Shown: positions 53,482 through 60,798 of the stretch, piece after piece
How the letters are laid out: the number at the start of each line of letters is the position of its first letter
Numbering within the stretch: position 1 is the stretch's first letter
Assembly: GCA_963828625.1 (NCBI GenBank)
Contig: CAWHEX010000005.1
Location: forward strand, 248,001-312,000
Source of the DNA: PALSA-894 sp963828625
GTDB lineage: Bacteria; Pseudomonadota; Alphaproteobacteria; Rhizobiales; Xanthobacteraceae
DNA: 64,000 nucleotides
Direction: 5' to 3'
Program-made: the position numbers and the translations under genes
Notes under the pieces: generated by a model
What the model was told of the DNA's origin: nothing
The model's input: the letters and a program-made list of their open reading frames with translations, nothing else
Databases searched by the model: none

Positions 53482-55035
53482 CTACTCCGCGGCTTCCTTC
53501 TGCGGCTCTGGCTTGGTCCAGCGCAGCACCGGCTGGCGCGCCGCGCGCGTCTCGTCGAGGCGGCGGCGTGGCGCATAATACGGCGCGCCGGAGAAGCGCG
53601 CGGTGTCGCCGCTTTTCGCCGCCATCGCCAGATCGCGCAGCGCCGCGACGAACAGGTCGAGCGAGGACTTGCTCTCCGACTCGGTCGGCTCGATCAGCAT
53701 GGCGCCGTGGACGACGAGCGGAAAATACATCGTCATCGGATGATAGCCCTCGTCGATCATCGCCTTGGCGAAATCGAGCGTCGACACACCGGTGCCGTCG
53801 AGCCACGAATCGTCGAACAGCACCTCGTGCATGCAGGGCTTGTCGCCGAACGGCAGCGACATCAGATCTTTCAGGCCGGCCTTGACGTAGTTCGCATTCA
53901 ACACCGCATCTTCCGACGCCTGCCGCATGCCGTCGGAGCCGTGCGCCAGCATGTAGCTCATCGCGCGCACGAACATGCCCATCTGGCCGTGGAACGCGCA
54001 CATGCGGCCGAACGGCTTGCCGTCGCCGTCGCCCGCATGCTCCACCAGCCGCACGCCGTCCTTGCCGGCGACGACATAAGGCAGCGGCGCGAACGGCGCG
54101 AGCGCGGCCGACAGCGTCACCGGCCCTGCGCCCGGCCCGCCGCCGCCATGCGGCGTCGAGAAAGTCTTGTGCAGGTTGATGTGCATCGCATCGACGCCGA
54201 GATCGCCCGGCCGCACCTTGCCGACGATGGCGTTGAAGTTCGCGCCGTCCGCATAGAAGTACGCACCGGCCGCATGCACGGCTTCGGCGATCGCCGCGAC
54301 GTCGCGCTCGAACAGCCCGCAGGTATTCGGATTGGTCAGCATGATGGCGGCGACGTCGGGCGAGAGGTGCTTCTTCACGTCTTCCGGATCGACCGTGCCG
54401 TCCGCCCGCGCGGGAATGGATTCGACGCGATAGCCGAGCAGCGCCGCCGTCGCCGGATTGGTGCCGTGCGCCGAATCCGGCACCAGCACCACCGAGCGCT
54501 TCTCGCCGCGCGCCGCGAGCGCCGCCTTGATCGCCATCATGCCGCACAGCTCGCCGTGCGCACCGGCCTTCGGCGTCAACGCGACCGCCGGCATGCCGGT
54601 GAGCTCGATCAGCCAGCGCGAAAGGTCATGGATGAGTTCAAGCGCGCCCGGCACGGTGGACTGCGGCTGCAGCGGATGGATGTCGCCAAAGCCGGGGAGC
54701 CGCGCCATTTTCTCGTTCAGGCGCGGATTGTGCTTCATGGTGCACGAGCCGAGCGGAAACACGCCGGAGTCGATGCCGTAGTTCATGCGCGACAGGCGCA
54801 CGTAGTGGCGCACCGCTTCCGGCTCGGCGAGCCCCGGCAGGCCGATCGACTTGCGCTCCAGATTGCCGAGGCGCGGCGCGACCTTCGGTTCGTCGAGATC
54901 GACGCCGGTGACTTCCGGGCGCCCGCTCTCGAAAATCAGCGCTTCCTCGATGCGCAGCGCGCGGTTTCCCGTGAAGGTCTGCGGCCCAATCGCCACGGCC
55001 TCGACAGGCTTGGTCGGACGGCCCTGCTGGTTCAT
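53482..55035 (-). CDS. gcvPB: Glycine dehydrogenase (decarboxylating) subunit 2
   Basis: The 517-residue PLP-binding half of the split P-protein carries the cofactor lysine in HINLHKTFSTPHGGGGPG and the early GLAEPEAVRHYVRLSRMN segment. With subunit 1 it decarboxylates glycine and passes the aminomethyl group to GcvH lipoate. Its ATG overlaps the gcvPA stop by four bases. It is the last gene of the operon. Confidence 0.96.
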   Translation of the reverse strand: MNQQGRPTKPVEAVAIGPQTFTGNRALRIEEALIFESGRPEVTGVDLDEPKVAPRLGNLERKSIGLPGLAEPEAVRHYVRLSRMNYGIDSGVFPLGSCTMKHNPRLNEKMARLPGFGDIHPLQPQSTVPGALELIHDLSRWLIELTGMPAVALTPKAGAHGELCGMMAIKAALAARGEKRSVVLVPDSAHGTNPATAALLGYRVESIPARADGTVDPEDVKKHLSPDVAAIMLTNPNTCGLFERDVAAIAEAVHAAGAYFYADGANFNAIVGKVRPGDLGVDAMHINLHKTFSTPHGGGGPGAGPVTLSAALAPFAPLPYVVAGKDGVRLVEHAGDGDGKPFGRMCAFHGQMGMFVRAMSYMLAHGSDGMRQASEDAVLNANYVKAGLKDLMSLPFGDKPCMHEVLFDDSWLDGTGVSTLDFAKAMIDEGYHPMTMYFPLVVHGAMLIEPTESESKSSLDLFVAALRDLAMAAKSGDTARFSGAPYYAPRRRLDETRAARQPVLRWTKPEPQKEAAE

Positions 55036-56378
55036 GCCAGCACCTCTTTCAGCGCCTTTGCGTAGGCGGCGCGGTCCTCGTCGGTGTTCACTTCGGTCGA
55101 TGCCACGATGATGAGGTCGCGCAACTCCGGCCGTCCGGGATCGAGGCGTGAGGCCGGCACGCCGCCGAGGATGCCGCGCGCCGCAAGTTTTTCGACGATC
55201 GCGGCCGCGTCGCCGCGCATCCGGATGGTGAATTCGTTGAAGAACGTCTTGGTCAGCACCTCGACACCCGGCACGGCGCCGAGCATGTCCGCCAAGACCA
55301 GCGCGTTCGCGTGATTGACCCGCGCGAGGCGTTGCAATCCGGTCTCGCCGAGCAGCGAAAGATGAATGCTGAACGCGAGCGTGCAGAGCCCGGAGTTCGT
55401 GCAGATATTCGAGGTCGCCTTCTCGCGGCGAATATGCTGCTCGCGCGTCGAGAGCGTCAGCACGAAGCCGCGTTTGCCTTCCGCGTCGACCGTCTCGCCG
55501 ACCAGGCGGCCGGGCATCTGCCGCACGTATTTCGTGCGGCTTGCGAACAGCCCGACATAAGGCCCGCCGAAATTGAGCCCGTTGCCGACCGATTGCCCTT
55601 CGCCGACGACGATATCCGCGCCCATCTCGCCCGGCGGCTTCACCAGTCCGAGCGACACGATTTCGGTGACGACGGCGATCAGCAGCGCGCCCGCCGCATG
55701 CGCCTTCTCGGCGATCGGCGTGAGGTCATGCAGATGCCCGTAGACGTCGGGGTTCTGCACGACGACGCAACTCGTCTCCTTGTCGATCGCCGCGACGATA
55801 TCGTCCGCGCCCTGCGGCGACGGCGGCAGCGCGACGACCGCGTGATCCGACATGCCCGACACGGTCTCCACCGTCTCGCGGTAGTGCGGATGCAGGTTTC
55901 CGGCGAGCACCGCCTTTTTCCGCTTGGTCACGCGGTGCGCCATCAGCACGGCCTCGGCGCAGGCGGTCGAGCCGTCGTACATCGAGGCGTTGGCGACCTC
56001 CATGCCGGTCAGCATCGCGACCTGCGTCTGGAATTCGAACAGATAATGCAGCGTGCCTTGCGCGATCTCGGGCTGATACGGCGTGTACGAGGTGAGGAAT
56101 TCCGAGCGCTGGATCAGGTGATCGACGCTCGCCGGGACATGGTGCTTGTAGGCGCCGCAGCCGACGAAGAACGGCACCGAACCGGCCGCGACGTTCTTGC
56201 CCGCGATACGGCCGAGCACGCGCTCGACCTCGATCTCGCTTTTGGTGCGCGGCAGATCGGGCAGCGCCTTCAGCCGCTTGTCTGCGGGAATATCGGCGAA
56301 CAGTTCGTCGATGTCGGCGACACCGATGCGCGCGAGCATTTCGCTACGGTCGTCAGGCGTCAGTGGCAGATAGCGCAT
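55032..56378 (-). CDS. gcvPA: Glycine dehydrogenase (decarboxylating) subunit 1
   Basis: The 448-residue N-terminal half of the split P-protein has typical stretches: RYLPLTPDDRSEMLARIG at the start, TPYQPEIAQGTLHYLFEFQT and EGQSVGNGLNFGGPYVG. It forms a heterotetramer with GcvPB. Single-chain P-proteins are about 950 residues; here two coupled genes replace one. It follows the OsmC gene by 25 bases. Confidence 0.96.
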   Translation of the reverse strand: MRYLPLTPDDRSEMLARIGVADIDELFADIPADKRLKALPDLPRTKSEIEVERVLGRIAGKNVAAGSVPFFVGCGAYKHHVPASVDHLIQRSEFLTSYTPYQPEIAQGTLHYLFEFQTQVAMLTGMEVANASMYDGSTACAEAVLMAHRVTKRKKAVLAGNLHPHYRETVETVSGMSDHAVVALPPSPQGADDIVAAIDKETSCVVVQNPDVYGHLHDLTPIAEKAHAAGALLIAVVTEIVSLGLVKPPGEMGADIVVGEGQSVGNGLNFGGPYVGLFASRTKYVRQMPGRLVGETVDAEGKRGFVLTLSTREQHIRREKATSNICTNSGLCTLAFSIHLSLLGETGLQRLARVNHANALVLADMLGAVPGVEVLTKTFFNEFTIRMRGDAAAIVEKLAARGILGGVPASRLDPGRPELRDLIIVASTEVNTDEDRAAYAKALKEVLA

Positions 56379-56403
56379 GGTGTTGCCTGTTCCTGTCCGC
56401 CGC

Positions 56404-56895
56404 TCACACGAACGACATCGTGCCCTGAACGATCACTTCGCTCTTCACCGAATTGGCGATGAAGCACTCCTCGTGCGCGAGGTGGTGCAGCTCGTCGAAT
56501 TGCTGTTGCGTCGGGCGCTTCTCGCCCGCGAAGGCGATCGCGGGTTTGAGCGTCATCTTGGACACCCAGAGCTTGCCGCGCTCGTTCTTGGTCATCTCGC
56601 CGGCCGCCTCGTCGGAATAAGAATCGACGACGTAGCCCTGCTTCGCCGCGACGTAGAGGAACGTCAGCAGGTGGCAGCTTGCGACGGCGGCGACGAGCGC
56701 TTCCTCGGGATCGACGGCTTCGGCGACCGAATACGGCAGGCGCACGCTGAGCGGCGACGAGGACGCCGGGACCGTGATGCCGCCGTCGAAGCTCCACGAA
56801 TGCGCACGGCTGTAGCGCTGGTCGGTGAACGTCGCGCCGCTCCGCGTCCACGTCAGGCTCGCGCGATACTCGTGTGCCACCGCCCTCTCCTTCAT
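56404..56895 (-). CDS. OsmC-family peroxiredoxin-like protein inside the gcv operon
   Basis: The 163-residue protein has the two conserved cysteines of OsmC/Ohr proteins: one in AAVASCHLLTFLYVAA and one in HEECFIANSVKSEV. Such proteins reduce organic hydroperoxides. It sits between gcvH and gcvPA with gaps of 19 and 25 bases in the same direction, so it is probably cotranscribed with the glycine cleavage genes and under the riboswitch. That position is not standard. Confidence 0.85.
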   Translation of the reverse strand: MKERAVAHEYRASLTWTRSGATFTDQRYSRAHSWSFDGGITVPASSSPLSVRLPYSVAEAVDPEEALVAAVASCHLLTFLYVAAKQGYVVDSYSDEAAGEMTKNERGKLWVSKMTLKPAIAFAGEKRPTQQQFDELHHLAHEECFIANSVKSEVIVQGTMSFV

Positions 56896-56914
56896 GGTGG
56901 AAGGCCCGTGCTCG

Positions 56915-57289
56915 CTATTCGAGCGTGCCGAGAAATTCCTTGTACTGCTCGGCGGACATCAGGTCGTTGAGCTGCGCGGGTGACGAGAGCTTCAGCCGGA
57001 AGAACCAGCCCTTGCCTTCGGCTTCCTCATTGATGGCGCCCGGCGCGGAGCCGAGCGCGTCGTTGACGGCGACCACCTCGCCGCTCGCCGGCGCATAAAC
57101 GTCGCTCGCGGCCTTGACCGACTCCACGACCGCCGCCTCGCCGCCCTGATCGACCTTGCGGCCGATCTCCGGCAGCTCGACATAGACGATGTCGCCGAGC
57201 TGCCCTTGCGCGTGCTCGGTGATCCCGACGGTCGCAACGTCACCGTCGAGGCGGATCCATTCGTGGTCCTTGGTGTAGCGTGTCGACAT
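56915..57289 (-). CDS. gcvH: Glycine cleavage system H protein
   Basis: The 124-residue carrier shuttles the aminomethyl group between P, T and L proteins on lipoate. The lipoylated Lys59 lies in VVESVKAASD, and the fold segments YTKDHEWIRLD and GDIVYVELPEIG are clear. It starts nine bases after gcvT. Confidence 0.97.
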   Translation of the reverse strand: MSTRYTKDHEWIRLDGDVATVGITEHAQGQLGDIVYVELPEIGRKVDQGGEAAVVESVKAASDVYAPASGEVVAVNDALGSAPGAINEEAEGKGWFFRLKLSSPAQLNDLMSAEQYKEFLGTLE

Positions 57290-57298
57290 ATCTCTCCC

Positions 57299-58552
57299 TC
57301 AGCGTACGTAATTGTGCGGCACGAACGGCAGCGTGACGACCTGCGCCGGCAGCGGCTTGTCGCGCACGACGAGTTGCACGGCCGTGCCGGGCGCGGCGAA
57401 TTCCTTCGCGACGTAACCCATCGAGATCGGCCCGTTTACGCTCGGTCCGAAACCGCCCGACGTCACCTTGCCGATCGGCGCGCCATCGGCCGACCTGATC
57501 TCGGTGCCTTCGCGCGCGGGCGCGCGGCCGTCCGGCTTGATGCCGACGCGCAGGCGCGAGGCGCCTTCGGCGATCTCGCGCTGGATACGCTCGGCGCCGG
57601 GAAATCCGCCCTCGGCGCGGCGGCGCTTCTGGATCGACCAGGTGAGCGCGGCCTCAACCGGCGACGTCGTCGTGTCGATGTCATGCCCGTAGAGGCACAG
57701 GCCCGCCTCGAGGCGCAGCGAGTCGCGCGCGCCGAGACCGATCGGCTTCACGCTTGGCTCGGACAGAAGCCGCTCGACGATCGCGCGCATGCGCGTCGCC
57801 TTGCAGGAAATCTCGAACCCGTCCTCGCCGGTATAGCCCGAGCGGCTGATGTGGCAGTCGATGCCGTCGAAGCGCGTTGTGATCGCGCTCATGAACGGCA
57901 TCGGGATCACGTCGGGGCAATGCCGGCCGACCGCCTGCCGTGCCGTCGGCCCCTGCACGGCGACCAGCGCGCGATGCTCTGCGCGAATGAGCCGCACGCC
58001 CGCGGGAAGCCGCGCCGACAGATGCGCGTAGTCCGCTTCCTTCATGGCGGCGTTGACGACGAGAAACAGCACGCCGTCCTCTTCCGGATCGGCCGGGCGC
58101 GTCACCATCAGGTCGTCGAGGATGCCGCCGTTCTCGTCGGTGAACTGGGTATAGCGCTGGCGGCCGGGCGCGAGGTTGACGATGTCGGCGGGCACCAGCG
58201 TTTCGAGCGCGCGCGCGACCGTCTCGTGGTCCGCGCCCGCAATAAATGCCTGACCCATGTGCGAGACGTCGAACAGGCCCGCCTGCGTGCGCACATGATT
58301 GTGCTCGGCGATGATGCCGTCGGCGTATTGCACCGGCATGTCGTATCCGGCGAACGGCACCATGCGGGCGCCGCGCGAGACGTGCAGCGAGTGCAGCGGC
58401 GTCTGCCGGAGCGGCGCGGGAGCGGGTGGCGGAGCGGCGTCGCCAGTCGCGATCGCGGCAGCCTCCGGCGGATGATCAGGCGCGAGCGGCGCGGCCTCGC
58501 CCGGCGCCGCGGGCGCCTCGTTTTCTTGTGCGGTATCAGGCGCCTGGGTCAT
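57299..58552 (-). CDS. gcvT: Glycine cleavage system aminomethyltransferase (T protein) with N-terminal extension
   Basis: GcvT moves the methylene group to tetrahydrofolate and releases ammonia. The 417-residue protein has the folate-domain marks VPFAGYDMPVQY, FDVSHMGQAF and a C-terminal GYTGEDGFEIS-type core. Before the usual start lie about 45 residues rich in Ala, Pro and Glu with no homology to the core; the real start may be internal, but no better ribosome site was seen. It is the first gene after a tandem glycine riboswitch. Confidence 0.93.
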   Translation of the reverse strand: MTQAPDTAQENEAPAAPGEAAPLAPDHPPEAAAIATGDAAPPPAPAPLRQTPLHSLHVSRGARMVPFAGYDMPVQYADGIIAEHNHVRTQAGLFDVSHMGQAFIAGADHETVARALETLVPADIVNLAPGRQRYTQFTDENGGILDDLMVTRPADPEEDGVLFLVVNAAMKEADYAHLSARLPAGVRLIRAEHRALVAVQGPTARQAVGRHCPDVIPMPFMSAITTRFDGIDCHISRSGYTGEDGFEISCKATRMRAIVERLLSEPSVKPIGLGARDSLRLEAGLCLYGHDIDTTTSPVEAALTWSIQKRRRAEGGFPGAERIQREIAEGASRLRVGIKPDGRAPAREGTEIRSADGAPIGKVTSGGFGPSVNGPISMGYVAKEFAAPGTAVQLVVRDKPLPAQVVTLPFVPHNYVR

Positions 58553-58599
58553 GAACCGGTTCCGGCAAAGTGACTCGATCGGGCAACCTAGCCCGTCCG

Positions 58600-58790
58600 A
58601 GCCCCCTCTGTCGCGGAACCTGAGAGATTTCGCTGCGGGCCAAACCGCAACTTACTCCGTCGGTGAGCCCTTGCCTTGCGGCGCGGCTGCTTTCCAGAGT
58701 CTCATCCCCCTGCGGTCCGTTTGCCTGAGCGTTTCCGGGGCGGTTGCGCCTTCGGCGCCGGATTGAACCGGTCTCTCCCGCAGGGTTCGT
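58600..58790 (-). promoter_or_regulatory. Tandem glycine riboswitch
   Basis: On the minus strand two gcvT-type aptamers follow one another. Aptamer 1 (58711-58782) has TGCGGGAGAGACCGG, the GCGCCGAAGGCGCAACC core and CTCAGGCAAACGGACCGCA, whose end pairs with the start. Aptamer 2 (58604-58699) has CTCTGG, GCCGCAAGGCAAGGGCTCACCG and TCTCTCAGGTTCCGCGACAGAG. Both conserved cores and both P1 stems are present. It controls gcvT-H-osmC-PA-PB by glycine binding. Confidence 0.93.
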
Positions 58791-58802
58791 CTGATATCGC
58801 GG

Positions 58803-58830
58803 ATGGTAGAGGCGCCGGAGCCCAAGTCAA
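58803..58830 (-). promoter_or_regulatory. Promoter of the gcv operon
   Basis: On the minus strand TTGACT (58830-58825) and TACCAT (58808-58803) are separated by 16 bases. Transcription would start near 58796, just before the first riboswitch aptamer. Confidence 0.55.
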
Positions 58831-58922
58831 CGGCACCGGCTGACGAGATCTTTGTATCGCCGGTATCGGCGAGCCATTCCCGCCGTTGACTTGGCGCGGC
58901 AAATCCTGCATCTCCCCGCGCC

Positions 58923-58997
58923 ATGTTCACGTTCGTCACCCGCCGCCGCCGTTCGCGCCGCCTTTTGGCGGAGGCACGGCATTTGCGGATGCGCTGA
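58923..58997 (+). CDS. Candidate Arg-rich leader peptide (attenuator uORF)
   Basis: A 24-codon frame starting MFTFVT holds nine arginines, including four in a row and then two more, before TGA at 58995. There is no Shine-Dalgarno site. A TTGACT box at 58886 would place the transcript start at about 58921, so the ATG would be at the very 5' end (leaderless), as for trpL in rhizobia. A terminator hairpin follows 25 bases later. Arg-rich frames are common by chance in GC-rich DNA, so this stays a hypothesis. Confidence 0.4.
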   Translation: MFTFVTRRRRSRRLLAEARHLRMR

Positions 58998-59021
58998 ACG
59001 CACCACCCGCAGACTGACCCC

Positions 59022-59060
59022 AAGCCCCCGCCGCAAAACGCCGGGGGCTTTCGTGTCTTT
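59022..59060 (+). terminator. Terminator hairpin upstream of the aminotransferase (possible attenuator)
   Basis: AAGCCCCCG (59022-59030) pairs perfectly with CGGGGGCTT (59042-59050) around an 11-base loop, followed by TCGTGTCTTT. It lies inside the 5' leader, 39 bases before the aminotransferase ATG, where a terminator only makes sense as a regulated attenuator or as the end of a short RNA. Confidence 0.65.
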
Positions 59061-59098
59061 GAGGTCCCCGTCGTCCGGCAAAACCGCAGGAGGACGAG

Positions 59099-60301
59099 AT
59101 GTCCCAAGCCGCACTGAGCACTCCGCCGCACTCGCCGTTCGACTCGCTGATGGAAATCACGAGCCGCCCGCCCGTCCTCTTCGTCGAGGGGCGCGGCTCG
59201 TGGTTGCGCGACGCGGATGGCAAAGACTATCTCGACTTCATCCAGGGCTGGGCAGTGAACTGCCTCGGCCATTGCCCGGATGCGATCACCAAGGCGGTCG
59301 CCGCGCAGTCGGCGAAGCTGCTGAACTGCAGCCCGTCGTACTACAACGCCCCGATGATCCGCCTTGCGGACCTGATCGCGCACCATAGCGGGCTGCACAA
59401 AACCTTCTTCACCAACTCGGGCGCGGAAGCGGTCGAGGGCGCGATCAAACTCGCGCGCAAATGGGGGAAGAACAATCGCGGCGGCGCCTACGAAATCATC
59501 ACGATGGAGCACGGCTTCCACGGGCGCACGCTCGCCGCGATGGCGGCCTCCGGCAAGGCGCAATGGGAGCAATTGTTCGAGCCGAAGGTGCCGGGCTTCC
59601 CGAAGGTGCCGCTCAACGATCTGGCGGCGGTCGAGAAAGCGATCACGCCTAACACCGTCGCTGTGATGCTGGAGCCGATCCAGGGCGAGGCCGGCGTGTT
59701 CGTCGCGACGGATGAATTCCTGCGCGGCCTGCGGGCGCTGTGCAATCGCGCCGGCATCCTGCTGATCCTCGACGAAATCCAAACCGGCATCGGCCGCACC
59801 GGAAAATTCTTCGGCTTCGAGCATGCGGGCGTTGCGCCCGACATCATGGTGCTGGCGAAGGGGCTCGGCGGCGGCATTCCGCTTGGCGCGCTGGTCGCGC
59901 ACGAAGACGTCTGCTGCTTCGAACACGGCGATCAGGGCGGCACATTCAATGGCAACGCGTTCGCGACCGCAGTCGGCTGCGCCGTGATGACGGAGATCGG
60001 CAAGCCCGGCTTCCTGCAAAACGCCACGCAGATGGGAATCTATCTGGCGGGCCACCTCGAAACGCTGGCGCGCAAGCACAAGCTCGGCGGCGTGCGCGGC
60101 CGGGGCCTTCTGCTTGCGCTCGATCTTGCCGGAGACATCGGACCCGCCGTCGCAGCGGCCGCGTTCCAGCGCGGCGTGATGATCAATTCACCGCGGCCGG
60201 ATTCGCTGCGCTTCATGCCGGCGCTCAATGTCGCGCGCGAGGAGATCGACGCGATGATCCGCGTGCTCGACGACGTGCTGGGCGAGATTGCCAAGGCCTG
60301 A
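59099..60301 (+). CDS. Class III aminotransferase, acetylornithine aminotransferase-like (ArgD-like)
   Basis: The 400-residue PLP enzyme carries TFFTNSGAEAVEGAIKLARK, HGFHGRTLAAMAASG, LLILDEIQTGIGRTG and the Schiff-base lysine Lys254 in VLAKGLGGG. Length and motifs match acetylornithine/succinylornithine aminotransferases of arginine metabolism. Other class III enzymes cannot be excluded. AGGAGGACGAG precedes the ATG. The Arg-rich leader and terminator upstream fit arginine control. No other arg gene is adjacent. Confidence 0.82.
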   Translation: MSQAALSTPPHSPFDSLMEITSRPPVLFVEGRGSWLRDADGKDYLDFIQGWAVNCLGHCPDAITKAVAAQSAKLLNCSPSYYNAPMIRLADLIAHHSGLHKTFFTNSGAEAVEGAIKLARKWGKNNRGGAYEIITMEHGFHGRTLAAMAASGKAQWEQLFEPKVPGFPKVPLNDLAAVEKAITPNTVAVMLEPIQGEAGVFVATDEFLRGLRALCNRAGILLILDEIQTGIGRTGKFFGFEHAGVAPDIMVLAKGLGGGIPLGALVAHEDVCCFEHGDQGGTFNGNAFATAVGCAVMTEIGKPGFLQNATQMGIYLAGHLETLARKHKLGGVRGRGLLLALDLAGDIGPAVAAAAFQRGVMINSPRPDSLRFMPALNVAREEIDAMIRVLDDVLGEIAKA

Positions 60302-60423
60302 TTGTCTCCCTCGTAGATGCCGTCGGTTCCTGCGAGTTCCGGTGAAACTTATGTTCCACCGGAACATCGCTCCCGCCCGGCCGTTTACTTCGGGAGGGCA
60401 GGGCATTCATGAGAGGAAAAACC

Positions 60424-60726
60424 ATGAAGACGCTCAAGACTATTTTGGCCGCGGCCTTTATCGCGGGTACCGCGGGTGTGGCGATGGCGCAGAGCGGCGG
60501 CGGCAGTGGCGCTGGCGCGGACGTCAATCCGGACCGCGTGAACAAGGGCGCGGACACGAATCCGACGGGCCCGGGTGCGAAGCCGTCGGCGGGTAACACC
60601 GACGCGCAGAGCAAGGGCCAGGCGAAGACCGGCACGACCGGTGGCGCCATGCAGACGGCTCCGGTCTCCGGCACCACGAAGGACAGCAGCACTCCGGCGC
60701 AGGCGCCGACCGCTGACAAGAAGTAA
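60424..60726 (+). CDS. Small exported AQSGGGSGAG protein, copy 2
   Basis: The 100-residue protein has a signal peptide (MKTLKTILAAAFIAGTAGVA, cleavage after MA) and a mature part starting QSGGGSGAGADV that is rich in Gly, Thr, Lys and Ala with no predicted fold. It resembles the frameshifted gene at 51982. GAGAGGAAAAACC precedes the ATG at 60424. A strong terminator follows. Function unknown; a disordered periplasmic protein is likely. Confidence 0.65.
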   Translation: MKTLKTILAAAFIAGTAGVAMAQSGGGSGAGADVNPDRVNKGADTNPTGPGAKPSAGNTDAQSKGQAKTGTTGGAMQTAPVSGTTKDSSTPAQAPTADKK

Positions 60727-60749
60727 TCTCTCTACAAGCGTAGACGGCA

Positions 60750-60774
60750 ACGGCCCGGTCCAAGACCGGGCCGT
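60750..60774. terminator. Strong bidirectional terminator hairpin
   Basis: An 11-base perfect stem, ACGGCCCGGTC and GACCGGGCCGT, encloses a CAA loop. It lies between the end of the small exported protein gene and the end of the convergent CoA-transferase gene, and is flanked by TTTGCGTT on the plus side. Confidence 0.8.
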
Positions 60775-60798
60775 TTGCGTTGCGACGAGACCGCAGCG

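Noticed and set aside
58923..58997. Reading the Arg-rich frame as an ordinary small protein gene
   Set aside because: It has no ribosome site and no homology I can recognise, and it is followed by a terminator; only the leader-peptide reading gives it meaning, so it is kept at low confidence.
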